Counted from the stretch's first letter, positions 1 to 9,046 are shown. The stretch: 64,000 nucleotides of DNA from Qipengyuania_C sp046254955 (GCF_046254955.1 NZ_JBJXRG010000001.1:558001-622000), one strand, 5' to 3'. The notes: generated from the sequence alone by a model not told the origin. Numbers and translations: made by a program.

Positions 1-317
1 TGCTGCATTCCGGTGCCTGCCAGCCTGCCGAATTTGGCGGCAAGGGGGAAACCGGGCGTATCGTACGGATCAAGAAACCTCCGAGCAGCAAGATCACTTT
101 GACTGGCCCTGGTGCCGACATGGAGATCGTCGACCTGATTATCGACGGCAGCCCGGCGCTTTCGCTGATCCAGCAGACGTCGGGCTACAGCCGTTTCCGG
201 ATCGACGATCCGACGGGTATCTTCGACTTCAGGCTCGGGGGTACGCTTAATGTCGGTGCTACGCAGACGCCCGGAGTCTATACCGGCACTTTCGAAGTCA
301 CGATCCAATATAACTGA
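1..317 (+). CDS. DUF4402 domain protein, C-terminal part (cut by window edge)
   Basis: The reading frame is open from base 3 to the stop at 315-317, giving the last 104 residues of a protein that begins before the window. The tail has the usual DUF4402 ending: a glycine-rich GGTLNVGATQTPGVYTGTF segment followed by a short beta strand ending in YN. The same pattern ends the complete DUF4402 protein at 726-1295. Family members are small exported beta-rich proteins related to pilin or spore-coat U-type subunits, so an extracellular or periplasmic place is likely. An internal TTG at 99 is not a credible start, because family-like sequence continues upstream of it. The precise role is unknown. Confidence 0.75.
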   Translation, partial: LHSGACQPAEFGGKGETGRIVRIKKPPSSKITLTGPGADMEIVDLIIDGSPALSLIQQTSGYSRFRIDDPTGIFDFRLGGTLNVGATQTPGVYTGTFEVTIQYN

Positions 318-367
318 CCGGGCAATGTGATTGACGGTCGTGCCGCGCGGGATTATCGGCTGCGCAT

Positions 368-616
368 ATGAGTTTGCCCCCTCCCGAGACGACTTTGGTC
401 GATTCCCCCCGCGTCAGTTGTGACGGTTCCGGCGATATCCGGGGCGGAGATCGTTTTCGCCCCTCTGCGCTGGGCCATCCGCGGGTATTCCTCGAGATCG
501 ACGAGCACGGCTATGTCGATTGCGGTTACTGTGACCGCCGCTTCATCCTCAAGGGCGGACCTGCGGAGGGTGTCGACCAATCGGAGTTGCCGGACATTTC
601 CGCAGGGGCCAGCTGA
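368..616 (+). CDS. CHCC-type zinc-finger protein (NDUFS6-like)
   Basis: This 82-residue protein carries the zf-CHCC signature in its second half: a GHPRVFLEI stretch with the histidine, then a DCGYC pair of cysteines followed by DRRFIL. An earlier cysteine in the VSCDG motif completes a Cys-His-Cys-Cys zinc site. In mitochondria and alphaproteobacteria this small domain is known from the complex I accessory subunit NDUFS6, and stand-alone bacterial versions are common. The ATG at 368 places the first ligand about 18 residues in, which fits the family. A role in complex I assembly is an inference. It sits alone between two DUF4402 genes, with no complex I genes nearby. Confidence 0.85.
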   Translation: MSLPPPETTLVDSPRVSCDGSGDIRGGDRFRPSALGHPRVFLEIDEHGYVDCGYCDRRFILKGGPAEGVDQSELPDISAGAS

Positions 617-725
617 CCAACATCTTGTTAGGGCACTGTTAACCTGATCCCTTGACCCTGTTCCGAAACCAATAATTGCGGGCTTTGCAGTAGTTCCCTC
701 CTCGACCAGGAACGGGGACCACACG

Positions 726-1295
726 ATGTTGGCATGGAATTTTACGAGCGAAGGCTGCTTGCGGCGCATCGCGGCTGCGCTGGCCTTGGCCGGCGCCGTG
801 GCTACGCCTATCGCACCGGCCGCTGCCGCCGACAATACCGATGCGAGTGGACGCGCCGTGGTCACCTTGCCATCGACCCTTGTCAATCTCGAAAGCCTCG
901 ACTTCGGGCCGATCGTAACCCAGGGCACCGGCGGCGCGGTAACCATCGATCCCAATACCAACGGCATCTCGTCGGTGGGCGATGTGACAATTGTCGGTAC
1001 CACAGCACACCGGGCTACTTTCCGTGCACAGGCACCGATCGGCACGGTTATGGTGATGAGCGGCGACCCTAGTGTGATCCTTACGCGCAATGGCGGGACC
1101 GAGACTATGACCGCCAATCTCGTCTATGATTCGGGCACGGGACTGATCGATACGCTGGTATTCGGATTGCCAATCGGATTGCAGGCAACCGCCAGCGACC
1201 AGTTCTTCCATGTTGGCGGAACCTTGATCGTCTCGGGCACGCAGGCTCCTGGCGATTACGAGGGCACTTTCACGCTGTCGCTCGCTTACCTTTAG
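726..1295 (+). CDS. DUF4402 domain exported protein
   Basis: A 189-residue protein with an N-terminal signal peptide: basic residues near 13-14, a hydrophobic Ala/Leu stretch and a likely cleavage site after the AAA around residue 34. The mature part is beta-rich and ends with the DUF4402 pattern GGTLIVSGTQAPGDYEGTF plus a final strand. The start at 726 follows a GGGGA-like ribosome site about 6-10 bases upstream. It is the complete counterpart of the truncated protein at the window start, and the zinc-finger gene lies between them. DUF4402 proteins are thought to be surface or fimbria-like subunits. No chaperone or usher is visible here, so assembly through such a system cannot be claimed. 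Confidence 0.8.
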   Translation: MLAWNFTSEGCLRRIAAALALAGAVATPIAPAAAADNTDASGRAVVTLPSTLVNLESLDFGPIVTQGTGGAVTIDPNTNGISSVGDVTIVGTTAHRATFRAQAPIGTVMVMSGDPSVILTRNGGTETMTANLVYDSGTGLIDTLVFGLPIGLQATASDQFFHVGGTLIVSGTQAPGDYEGTFTLSLAYL

Positions 1296-1341
1296 ACTTA
1301 CTGGTCCAAAGCGGTTGTCGTTCGGCCATGCGGCTTCCTAT

Positions 1342-2775
1342 ATGGACCGCATGACATCCCCATCCCCCACCGCGCTGCTTTATGCGCAGGACAAGCTCTC
1401 CCCCGATGAAGCCCAGGCGCTGACCGAGCAACTGCTGGCAGGCTGTGACGACGGCGAGCTGTTCCTCCAGTTCAGCGCGACCGAGAGTTTCACCTTCGAT
1501 GACGGCCGCTTGAAGACTGCCGATTACTCGCGCGATTCCGGATTTGGCCTGCGCGGCGTCTCGGGTGAGATGACCGGCTTCGCCCATGGCAATGAGATCA
1601 GTGCTGGCGCCATCGCTCGCGCGGGCGAGACGCTGCGACTGCTTGATCCAGCCGATGGCACTCCTGCGCCGCCCCCGCGCCGTTCAAACCGGCACCTCTA
1701 TACCGATGCCAGCCCGCTCGACGCGATCGGCTTTGCCGAAAAGGTGCGCCTGCTCGAAACGATCGATGCCGCCGCACGCGCCAAGGATCCGCGCGTTGCG
1801 CAGGTCACTGTCAGCCTTTCGGGTAGCTGGAGCGTTGTCGACATTGTGCGCGCCGATGGCTTTACCGCGCAGGACATCCGTCCGCTGGTGCGGCTTAATG
1901 TCGCCATTGTTGCTGAGGAGAACGGACGGCGCGAACGCGGCGGTTTCGGTATTGGAGGGCGCTATCTCTACGACGATCTTTTCGAAGAAGCGACTTGGTC
2001 TCGAGCGATCGACACCGCACTCGGCCAGGCGATCGTCAACTTGCGCAGCGAGGCTGCTCCGGCTGGCGAGATGACAGTGCTACTTGGTCCGGGATGGCCT
2101 GGCGTGCTGCTCCACGAAGCGGTCGGCCACGGGCTCGAAGGCGATTTTAATCGCAAGGGGACCAGCGCATTTTCGGGCCGGATCGGCGAGCGGGTCGCTG
2201 CGCCGGGCGTAACAGTGGTCGATGATGGTTCGATCCACGACCGTCGCGGATCACTCAGCATCGATGACGAGGGTACGCCCACCGAAGAGACCGTGCTGAT
2301 CGAGGACGGTATCCTGAAAGGATACATGCAGGACCGCCTCAATGCCCGGCTTATGGGGGTCGAACCGACCGGCAATGGGCGGCGGCAAAGCTATGCCCAT
2401 GCTCCCATGCCCCGAATGACCAATACGTTCATGCGGGGCGGTGAAGATGATCCGCAGGAGCTTCTCTCGCGGATCGATAACGGAATTTTCGCAAAGAGTT
2501 TCGGCGGCGGGCAGGTAGACATTGTCTCGGGTAAGTTCACCTTCTCCTGTACCGAGGCCTACAAGGTGAAGAACGGTAAACTCGGCGCGCCGATCAAGGG
2601 CGCGACACTGATCGGCGACGGACCGACCGTACTGACTCGGGTGACCGGGATCGGCAATGACATGGCGCTCGACGAAGGAATCGGCATGTGCGGCAAAGCA
2701 GGGCAGAGTATCCCGGCTGGCGTGGGCCAACCCACATTGTTGGTCAACGGGATAACCGTCGGCGGCACTGCTTAA
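1342..2775 (+). CDS. tldD: TldD family metalloprotease
   Basis: TldD works with TldE (PmbA) as a cytoplasmic metalloprotease that degrades unfolded peptides and matures some modified peptides. The protein is about 477 residues, normal for TldD. The zinc motif HEAVGH is at residues 258-263 (counting from the ATG at 1342) inside the conserved LLHEAVGHGLEGD block, and the C-terminal glycine-rich domain is complete. The frame is open from a TTG at 1315, but ATG codons at 1342 and 1351 better match homologue N-termini. None of the three has a strong ribosome site, so the exact start is uncertain. The partner tldE/pmbA is not in this window, which is common because the two genes are often unlinked. 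Confidence 0.93.
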   Translation: MDRMTSPSPTALLYAQDKLSPDEAQALTEQLLAGCDDGELFLQFSATESFTFDDGRLKTADYSRDSGFGLRGVSGEMTGFAHGNEISAGAIARAGETLRLLDPADGTPAPPPRRSNRHLYTDASPLDAIGFAEKVRLLETIDAAARAKDPRVAQVTVSLSGSWSVVDIVRADGFTAQDIRPLVRLNVAIVAEENGRRERGGFGIGGRYLYDDLFEEATWSRAIDTALGQAIVNLRSEAAPAGEMTVLLGPGWPGVLLHEAVGHGLEGDFNRKGTSAFSGRIGERVAAPGVTVVDDGSIHDRRGSLSIDDEGTPTEETVLIEDGILKGYMQDRLNARLMGVEPTGNGRRQSYAHAPMPRMTNTFMRGGEDDPQELLSRIDNGIFAKSFGGGQVDIVSGKFTFSCTEAYKVKNGKLGAPIKGATLIGDGPTVLTRVTGIGNDMALDEGIGMCGKAGQSIPAGVGQPTLLVNGITVGGTA

Positions 2776-2950
2776 TCGGCTCTGCCATGTAACCTCGTGT
2801 CAATTTTGCGCGAACCCGGTTGGTGAAGCAGTAATGCGCGGTTCAGCCCGTTGTGGTATCCATGTTGCGCAAATCGGCGAGAATCGCGTATCTTTCTGTC
2901 GAATGTCCGCGTCATCGCTGGCTGCTGAGTGGCCAAGAAGGAGAAGTGTG

Positions 2951-3370
2951 ATGAAAGCTCTGATTACTGCCATCGCTGCATTGGGGTTCGCCGCATCGCC
3001 GGCTCTCGCGGGCGAAGATGCCGAGCCGGAAATGAGCAAGGGCGAGCAAAAGCTCGCGAAAATCCTTGAAGGCCGTGTCGCGGGTGAGCCGGAAAGCTGC
3101 ATCACCACATTCGGTAGCGGTAACCTGCGTATCATCGATAAGACTGCGCTGGTTTATGAGCGCGGCAAGACTGTTTGGGTGAACTATACCCGCAACCCGA
3201 AATCGCTCGACGATGATGACTACATGGTAATCCGCAAATATGGGAGCGGAAGCCAGCTATGTAGGCTCGACAATGTCACGACGCGCGACCGCGGCGGGAA
3301 CTTCTTCTCCGGCGTCATTTTCCTTGAAGATTTCGTACCCTATCGGAAAGTCGAAGAGGCCGAAGGCTGA
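2951..3370 (+). CDS. Small exported protein of unknown function
   Basis: A 139-residue protein with a clear signal peptide of about 20 residues ending in an Ala-rich ALA site before GEDAEP. The ATG at 2951 is chosen because AAGGAGAAG lies just upstream and the signal peptide begins there; the longer open frame from 2834 would bury the signal peptide. The mature part has two cysteines (in ESCITTF and SQLCRLD) that could form a disulfide in the periplasm. I recognise no domain with certainty, although similar short secreted proteins are common in sphingomonads. It ends one base before the convergent Nramp gene, with no terminator visible between them. Confidence 0.75.
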   Translation: MKALITAIAALGFAASPALAGEDAEPEMSKGEQKLAKILEGRVAGEPESCITTFGSGNLRIIDKTALVYERGKTVWVNYTRNPKSLDDDDYMVIRKYGSGSQLCRLDNVTTRDRGGNFFSGVIFLEDFVPYRKVEEAEG

Positions 3371-3371
3371 A

Positions 3372-4565
3372 CTAACCTATTAGGGCGGCCGAAACGCGCC
3401 ATAGCGCGAAGCCACCCAGGCCGCTCGCAACCAATGTGACAATTCCCGCGGCGAGATTGCCTAGCGGACCGTTGGCCTTGTCGCCCATCAGGAGGCGATC
3501 ATTCACCGCTGCCAGCAGGAACATCGCGATCAACGGTAGCAGAAGCCCATTGAACGCCTGCGCCAGGATGATGGCTGCTGCAGGCCGGACATCCGCCAGT
3601 CCGAAACCCAATCCGATTGCAAGCACGGACAGCCACACCAGCCGGAAGCGCGTAGAGGTGACTGTCCAGCGCGGGTCGTTAGCGGCTCCGAATAGACCGC
3701 GCGCGGTCAAAGCTGCGGCCAAAGGCGCGGTCACGGCCGAAGAAAGTCCCGCAGCGAACAGGCCGAGCGCCAGCAGATAGCGTGCCCACTCGCCCAATTC
3801 GCTTGCAAGCAATTGAGCCAGCGCCTCAAAAGAGAATTCATCGGCAAGAGCGCTGCCCACCACGACAATTGCTGCTGTAATGATCCCGCCGAACCCGATG
3901 GCGACGACAAGCCCGAGCCGTGTCAGCGACAGGTCCTCACCTTGCGCAAGGCTTGAGCCAAGGAACAGGTTGTAAGGAACGACAGTCGTCCCGATCAGGG
4001 CGATAATGATGAGACCCGAGCCCTCGGGGAAAGCAGGGATGGCAAGGCCGCGAGCCAATCCGGTGAGCGAAGGCGCCAGCGTAAGAGCGACAAGCAGGAA
4101 GCCCGCCCCCATTATCGCGACCAGCACTGCCATCGCCTGCGCGATCCGCCTCGGCGATCCAAGCGCCAGCAATGCTGCCGCCATGCCCCCAATTGCCAGC
4201 GTCACAGCCTCACGCGGCACATCGATCGCCAACAAGGCACCTGCAGCACCGCCCAATATATTGCCAGCCTCATAAGCCGCGCATCCAAGCAGAATTGCTC
4301 CGGGTACGAGCGCCATGACCAGAAGCTTGCCAATCCCAGCCGGATATCTTCGCCGCAATGTGGCCGCGAGATCATGGCCGGTTGCGATGCTCATGCGGGC
4401 CGCGGCCTCTTGCAGCACATAGGTGGCTAAGACGGAGAACAGCACTGCCCAAAGCAGCGTGAGGCCGAAGCCTGCGCCTGCGCTGGCTGCGGTGGTGACG
4501 GTTCCGGGGCCGATGAAAGCGGCGGCAATGGCCGACCAAAGAATAATGGAACCGAGGCGTTTCAT
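3372..4565 (-). CDS. Nramp-family transporter with non-canonical metal-site residues
   Basis: A 397-residue membrane protein with about eleven hydrophobic segments and the overall Nramp (SLC11) pattern. The start at 4565 overlaps the stop of the upstream endonuclease III gene as ATGA; the longer frame to 4844 is only read-through of that gene. Canonical Nramp proteins bind Mn or Fe through a DPGN motif in TM1 and an MPHN motif in TM6. Here the matching positions read GPGT (residues 19-22) and VPYN (196-199), so the Asp, Asn, Met and His are replaced. A related clade with such changes is known, including magnesium-transporting members, so the substrate here should not be assumed to be Mn or Fe. 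Confidence 0.82.
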   Translation of the reverse strand: MKRLGSIILWSAIAAAFIGPGTVTTAASAGAGFGLTLLWAVLFSVLATYVLQEAAARMSIATGHDLAATLRRRYPAGIGKLLVMALVPGAILLGCAAYEAGNILGGAAGALLAIDVPREAVTLAIGGMAAALLALGSPRRIAQAMAVLVAIMGAGFLLVALTLAPSLTGLARGLAIPAFPEGSGLIIIALIGTTVVPYNLFLGSSLAQGEDLSLTRLGLVVAIGFGGIITAAIVVVGSALADEFSFEALAQLLASELGEWARYLLALGLFAAGLSSAVTAPLAAALTARGLFGAANDPRWTVTSTRFRLVWLSVLAIGLGFGLADVRPAAAIILAQAFNGLLLPLIAMFLLAAVNDRLLMGDKANGPLGNLAAGIVTLVASGLGGFALWRVSAALIG

Positions 4566-5215
4566 TGCCTGTCCTTTTGTTTCGCATTGTACTCGCAGAG
4601 ATCCGCGAGGGGGCAACCATCGCAGCGCGGAGACCGGCTGAGGCAGATGCGCTTCCCGAATTGTATGAGCCAGAAATGCCCGTCTCTTCGGGCCCATTGG
4701 GGTACACGATCTTCCAGCTGCGCCGCCGTCCGATCCGCAGTCTTTGCCTCTGTCAGTCCGATCCGGTTGCACACACGATGGACATGCGTATCGACTGCAA
4801 TCACATCCTTGCCGAAAGTAAAGCTCATCACGATATCGGCGCACTTGCGCCCGATACCCGGCAGGCTCATCAGCCCGTCGCGTGTGTCAGGCACTATCCC
4901 GCCATGCTCCGCTATGAGGGCTTGGCAGAAGCGCCGAATTGATCGCGTCTTGTTGTTGTACAGTCCGCATGGTCTTATCGCGGCTACTATCTGCCGATCG
5001 TCGAGCTCCAACATCGCATCCGGCGTTGAGGCCAAGGCAAATAATGCCCGGCTCGCCTTGGCGGTATTCCGGTCTAGCGACTGCGCTGATAACATGCAGG
5101 AGATGCATGAGCGGAAAGCGTCGGGTTGGCCCTTGGGCCCTTTGGCATCAGCGGTACGGCCCGGCATTGCCCGAGCCAGTCTTCGAAAAGCCTCTTCGAC
5201 TTTTTCGCCGCTCAA
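4562..5215 (-). CDS. nth: Endonuclease III (DNA glycosylase/AP lyase)
   Basis: Endonuclease III removes oxidised pyrimidines and cuts the abasic site in base excision repair. The helix-hairpin-helix segment LPGIGRK carries the catalytic lysine and VDTHVHRV the catalytic aspartate, 18 residues apart as in E. coli Nth (K120/D138). Four cysteines spaced C-X6-C-X2-C-X5-C form the 4Fe-4S site near the C-terminus. The frame is open back to 5287, but a TTG at 5215 overlaps the upstream stop as TTGA and gives 217 residues, close to the usual 211. I therefore prefer it, with ATG 5257 as an alternative. The gene is coupled on both sides to a second glycosylase and to the Nramp gene. Confidence 0.9.
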   Translation of the reverse strand: MSGEKVEEAFRRLARAMPGRTADAKGPKGQPDAFRSCISCMLSAQSLDRNTAKASRALFALASTPDAMLELDDRQIVAAIRPCGLYNNKTRSIRRFCQALIAEHGGIVPDTRDGLMSLPGIGRKCADIVMSFTFGKDVIAVDTHVHRVCNRIGLTEAKTADRTAAQLEDRVPQWARRDGHFWLIQFGKRICLSRSPRCDGCPLADLCEYNAKQKDRQ

Positions 5216-5928
5216 CAATGCTCTTGCCCCGTTTTGCACAGCGCTTGCGCAGGACATTCGGCGCAATCCATGTGGCTTGGTCGGCAATAGGACTGCCCCA
5301 GCTTTTTCATCAGCAGATGGTGTTCGTCAAATTCGGCGGCGCTCCATTCGGGCGGCATTGCCGGCATGATGGCTGCAAAGGCACGGTCCGTATTGGCCTT
5401 GGCAGGCACCAGCCCCATGCGCTGGAGAATCCGCGTGTGATGGCCATCGAGCACGATGGCGCGGCGATCAAGCGTGGATGCATTCATCACTCCGGCGGCG
5501 ATCTTGCGGCCGACGCCGGGTAGCTGCTCGAGCCAGCGCATCGCTTTCAGCGTATCCATATTGGAGAGGTGCGAGAGATCGACCGATCCGCGTCGTGCGA
5601 CGAGCGCGGTCAGGCACGCCTTGAGCCTTTCTCCCGCCATATTGGGATAAGTCTGGGTAGAAAGCTCGCCTTGCAATTGCTCAAGCGGTGCCCGCGCCGC
5701 CGCCTCCCAACTGCCGTATCGTTTCAGCAGGCGGTCTGTTGATGCGTTGGAAATCTCCGACTTGGTGCGCGCACCAATCACGCCTTGGACAAGCACCCAT
5801 TCGGGCTTGCGCCATGCGGCTGCTGCGCGCTCGATCCGGCCATAGCGCTGAATCAGGAGCGGCTGCAGCCGGCGCAGGACGTCGGTACGATGATCCGACC
5901 CGAGAGGTAGCTCCAGCGACATACTCAT
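5212..5928 (-). CDS. Second endonuclease III-like HhH-GPD glycosylase
   Basis: A 238-residue HhH-GPD protein. It has LPGVGRK with a candidate catalytic Lys142, an aspartate in VLDGHH (Asp161), and a C-X6-C-X2-C-X5-C iron-sulfur loop at residues 215-231. It differs from standard Nth: the aspartate motif is LDGHH instead of DTHV, and the Lys-Asp spacing is 19 instead of 18. That suggests a paralogue with a different lesion preference. It is directly upstream of nth and overlaps its start, so both are probably made from one transcript. A frameshifted single gene is excluded because each protein has a complete set of motifs. The start at 5928 (ATG) has an alternative ATG six bases later. Confidence 0.85.
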   Translation of the reverse strand: MSMSLELPLGSDHRTDVLRRLQPLLIQRYGRIERAAAAWRKPEWVLVQGVIGARTKSEISNASTDRLLKRYGSWEAAARAPLEQLQGELSTQTYPNMAGERLKACLTALVARRGSVDLSHLSNMDTLKAMRWLEQLPGVGRKIAAGVMNASTLDRRAIVLDGHHTRILQRMGLVPAKANTDRAFAAIMPAMPPEWSAAEFDEHHLLMKKLGQSYCRPSHMDCAECPAQALCKTGQEHC

Positions 5929-5984
5929 CGTTAGAGCTACCTCAATTCAGCAAATCAACTCCCGCAGGACTCTGTCCGGTGCGG

Positions 5985-6434
5985 CTATTTGGAAAGCTGT
6001 CCGCGGATGGCCCCGGCAGGATACTCCGCGGTGTGCACATTGACGTAAAAGTTCTCGGGGTTGCCCTCTATCCGGTCCTGCGTCCATTCTGAGCCATCGG
6101 TGCAACCTTTCCAGCCGCCTTCGTTGGCTTCGCGCAATGTGAATACCGGTGGGCCATTCGTACCTGCTGCGCCAATGTGGATATGGGCTGCGGCAATTGG
6201 CCCGATGTTCGAGATGTTGTTCAAGTCCCAGCAGACTTGGTTGAACGAATCCGAGATGGTGATTTCCGCTTCACCGGCTCCGTCGGAATCACCGCCGCCA
6301 ACTTCCTGAGCGCCTGTTAGCGTAGCGCGATAGGTGTCAGCAGCGCTTTCGGCGACCCTCTCTTCGATCGTCGCGCACCCGGCCAAGGCGATGGCCGCGG
6401 ATGAAGCGAGAATTGTCGTGTGTAGCTTGAGCAT
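5985..6434 (-). CDS. CHRD-domain lipoprotein
   Basis: A 149-residue protein starting at the ATG at 6434, which has an AGGAGA ribosome site just upstream; the longer frame to 6491 lacks one. The N-terminus is a lipoprotein signal with lipobox LAGC, so the mature protein is probably lipid-anchored. The rest matches the CHRD domain: AHIHIGAAGTNGPPVF in the middle and FYVNVHTAEYPAGAIRGQL at the end. CHRD domains occur in animal chordin and in many bacterial exported proteins, where the function is not settled. It lies between the M1 aminopeptidase and glycosylase genes on the same strand, with gaps of 80 and 56 bases, so cotranscription is possible. Confidence 0.88.
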   Translation of the reverse strand: MLKLHTTILASSAAIALAGCATIEERVAESAADTYRATLTGAQEVGGGDSDGAGEAEITISDSFNQVCWDLNNISNIGPIAAAHIHIGAAGTNGPPVFTLREANEGGWKGCTDGSEWTQDRIEGNPENFYVNVHTAEYPAGAIRGQLSK

Positions 6435-6514
6435 TGGGATTCTCCTGTTCGGGTGGAACACCGCGTGTCCCTTAAACAGAAGAACGGCCACCTAGGTCGG
6501 AAGGTTCCTTTGCA

Positions 6515-9046
6515 TCACTCCGCGCGTAGCCGCGATGCACGGAATACAGGATCGGCAGCTTGAAGAATCTTCATGCGAAGCTGCGGATTGTAATCCGGTC
6601 GTTCAGCAAGGAATTGCCGCACTGTCGCCGCCACTTCGGGAACGGTGTGGTTGCGCAGCGTCGCGCCTACCCAGCCTGCCGGGAAGAAGATATCGCCTGT
6701 CTCGCGAATCTCCTCCAGCCATTCGAGGCTTTGCTGCACGTAGCGCTGCGAATGATCGTTCCGCAGCGGATGATGAAGATAGCTGAGAGCGCTGAGCACC
6801 CAGCTCTCGGTTGCGCGATTCTCGGCATCGGCCAGACTGGCAAAGAAGGCATCTCGCACAGCCGTATCGGGTGACAACGCAGGCCGCAGGAAAGCGAAGC
6901 GGCGCTGCTCGTCAGGGTTCTCGATATTGTTTGCCTGGGCCGAGAGAATAGCCTCCGATTTTCCCGGCTGCTTGAGCGCCAGCGTGGCGGCAAGGCCTGT
7001 CAATTCTCGCTCCGACAGGGTGATGCCTTCCGGCTTCTCCTCCCCCGACCATATCGCCTGCAACCGCTGGAGCGCGGCAGGGGTCAGTGCGAAGCCCTGC
7101 AGCGAGCCGAGCACCAGCTTTCGTGTACTGACCGGCGCGGTTCCCGCATCGATCAGCGCAAACATCGCTGTTTCGATCTTGGGTGCGCGGCTCGCCTGTT
7201 CCTCGTCAGACAGCAATCTCCAGTAAATGGCGCTCATCTGTCCGAGCATTTCGGCAAGCAGCTGCTCATTGGTCTCTGCCAATGCCCGTTCGAAGAGGAA
7301 GTCGTAGTGGCTTACGGGCGATACGCCGGGGTGGCCTTCGAGCATCTGCTCATAGAGATTGACCAGCTGCGCACCCTTCTGGAGATCGCTCAGGCTATCC
7401 CACATCCGCGAGATGAGGTCCGGCTCGACGGGAAATAATCCGTAGCCCTTGCCATCGGCATTGAAGAGCATGGGCGCAGTGAAAGGCCGCGAATCATGCG
7501 AAATCTCGCCGGTGTGGCTTAGCCCGGGTTTTACGGCGAATTTCTGCGGCCAGTTCCGGCCTTCACCCGCCGGATCGATTTGCTCGAAACCCCCATTCTC
7601 GAGCCGGACGAAATGCGGTCGCCCGGGCGTATTGACCCACACTTCGCTCCACGCCTTGAGATCCTCCTCGCTGCGTTTGTCGAAAATCGCGACCAGCTCC
7701 GGCCAGGTCGCATTACCGCCGGAATAGGTGGAGAGGTATTCGCGCATTCCCTCGCGGAATGCCTCCTCGCCCAAGATCAGCTCAAGCTGCCGCATCATGA
7801 TCGGCGCCTTATCGTAGATGATCGCACCGTAGAGCGATCCCGCCTGGTCCAGATTGGCGAGCGGCTGGCGGATCGCATTGGCACCTTCGGTGCGGTCAAC
7901 GGCATAGGCCGAAGGATAGTGATCGAGCAGGAAAGTCAGCTCGTGATCGACCTCGGGAAAGCGCGGATTTACGATCTTGCCCGCCATGAAGTTGGCGAAG
8001 ACTTCCTTGGTCCAGACATCGTCGAACCAGCGCATCGTCACATCGTCACCGAACCACATATGCGCTGTCTCATGCGCAATCAGGCTGGCCCGGCCAAGTA
8101 ATTGCGGCTGCGAAGGATCCTCATCGAGGAAAAGCGATTGAGCGCGGTACTGGATCGCGCCGGGGTGTTCCATCCCGCCATACTGGAACGAGGGGATGGT
8201 GACGAAATCGAACTTGGCGAAGGGATAGGCAATACCCGAATATTCTTCCATCCATGCCAGTGCTTCGCCGTGCAGATCGAAGATCTCGTCGATATTACGA
8301 TCGATCTTTGCCTGGTCGGTCTCACGGTGGAGGAGCGTCATTTTCCGCCCGCCGACTGTGCGCGTCACCGACTGGAATTCGCCCGTCACGAATGAGAACA
8401 GGTAGCTTGCGAGAGGTTCGCTTTGCGCGAAACGCAACGTCTTGCGACCTTCCGCGGCAGTCTCTTCCACCAACGGCGCATTGGCCTGAGCCTCCCACTC
8501 GGCCGGGATATCCAGGGTCAGGCGATAGCGCGCCTTGAGGTCCGGTTGGTCGAAAACTGGGAACGCGGTGCGCGCCCGATCGGGCACGAACAGCGTGTAG
8601 AGAAATTCCGGATTGCGATTGAGCGATGTGTCGCCGGCTGTGAAGGAGATTGCGACTTCGTTGCGACCCGCCACCAGCATGTTCGAGGGAAGGATGAGGT
8701 GCTCTGCCTCATGCCTTATCGGAACTTCTGTGCCGTTGACTATGAGAGAATTGAGCTTGTCGCTGCTCTCGCGGAAATCAAGCTGGACGTCGTTGTCTAC
8801 CTGCTTGAAATCGAAACCGACCACCGCGCGCGCTGGGATCGGCTGCGATGCATCCGCAGGAATCGAAAACGCAAGATCATAGGTCACGTCGCTTATGTGT
8901 TCGGCGCGCCACTCTGCCAGTACTAGCGAGACACCGGACTCAATCGCCGGAGCTGGCGCAACCTGCGATGCGATCGGCGGCGCGCTCTCAACCGCCGGGA
9001 TCGCGCAGGCACTTGGCAACAGGAGTAGCGGCAAAACCCATTTCAT
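6515..9046 (-). CDS. M1 family aminopeptidase, lipoprotein
   Basis: An 843-residue zinc aminopeptidase of the gluzincin M1 family (PepN/ERAP type). The zinc site is HETAHMWFGD with the third ligand Glu in WTKEVFANF, and the substrate-binding motif is GGMEHPG where most members have GAMEN. An ERAP1-like helical C-terminal domain follows. The start at 9046 (ATG after GGAGAGCGAGA) gives a short hydrophobic leader and a cysteine at LPSAC, a likely lipobox, so it is probably anchored on the periplasmic face of a membrane. The longer frame to 9079 adds charged residues ahead of the signal and is less likely. The enzyme would trim N-terminal residues from peptides. Confidence 0.92.
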   Translation of the reverse strand: MKWVLPLLLLPSACAIPAVESAPPIASQVAPAPAIESGVSLVLAEWRAEHISDVTYDLAFSIPADASQPIPARAVVGFDFKQVDNDVQLDFRESSDKLNSLIVNGTEVPIRHEAEHLILPSNMLVAGRNEVAISFTAGDTSLNRNPEFLYTLFVPDRARTAFPVFDQPDLKARYRLTLDIPAEWEAQANAPLVEETAAEGRKTLRFAQSEPLASYLFSFVTGEFQSVTRTVGGRKMTLLHRETDQAKIDRNIDEIFDLHGEALAWMEEYSGIAYPFAKFDFVTIPSFQYGGMEHPGAIQYRAQSLFLDEDPSQPQLLGRASLIAHETAHMWFGDDVTMRWFDDVWTKEVFANFMAGKIVNPRFPEVDHELTFLLDHYPSAYAVDRTEGANAIRQPLANLDQAGSLYGAIIYDKAPIMMRQLELILGEEAFREGMREYLSTYSGGNATWPELVAIFDKRSEEDLKAWSEVWVNTPGRPHFVRLENGGFEQIDPAGEGRNWPQKFAVKPGLSHTGEISHDSRPFTAPMLFNADGKGYGLFPVEPDLISRMWDSLSDLQKGAQLVNLYEQMLEGHPGVSPVSHYDFLFERALAETNEQLLAEMLGQMSAIYWRLLSDEEQASRAPKIETAMFALIDAGTAPVSTRKLVLGSLQGFALTPAALQRLQAIWSGEEKPEGITLSERELTGLAATLALKQPGKSEAILSAQANNIENPDEQRRFAFLRPALSPDTAVRDAFFASLADAENRATESWVLSALSYLHHPLRNDHSQRYVQQSLEWLEEIRETGDIFFPAGWVGATLRNHTVPEVAATVRQFLAERPDYNPQLRMKILQAADPVFRASRLRAE

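Noticed and set aside
652..678. TTGACC with TAATTG as promoter of the DUF4402 gene
   Set aside because: The spacer is only 15 bases and the -10 is poor.
4562..5928. The two glycosylase genes as one gene broken by a frameshift
   Set aside because: Each product has its own lysine, aspartate and four iron-sulfur cysteines.
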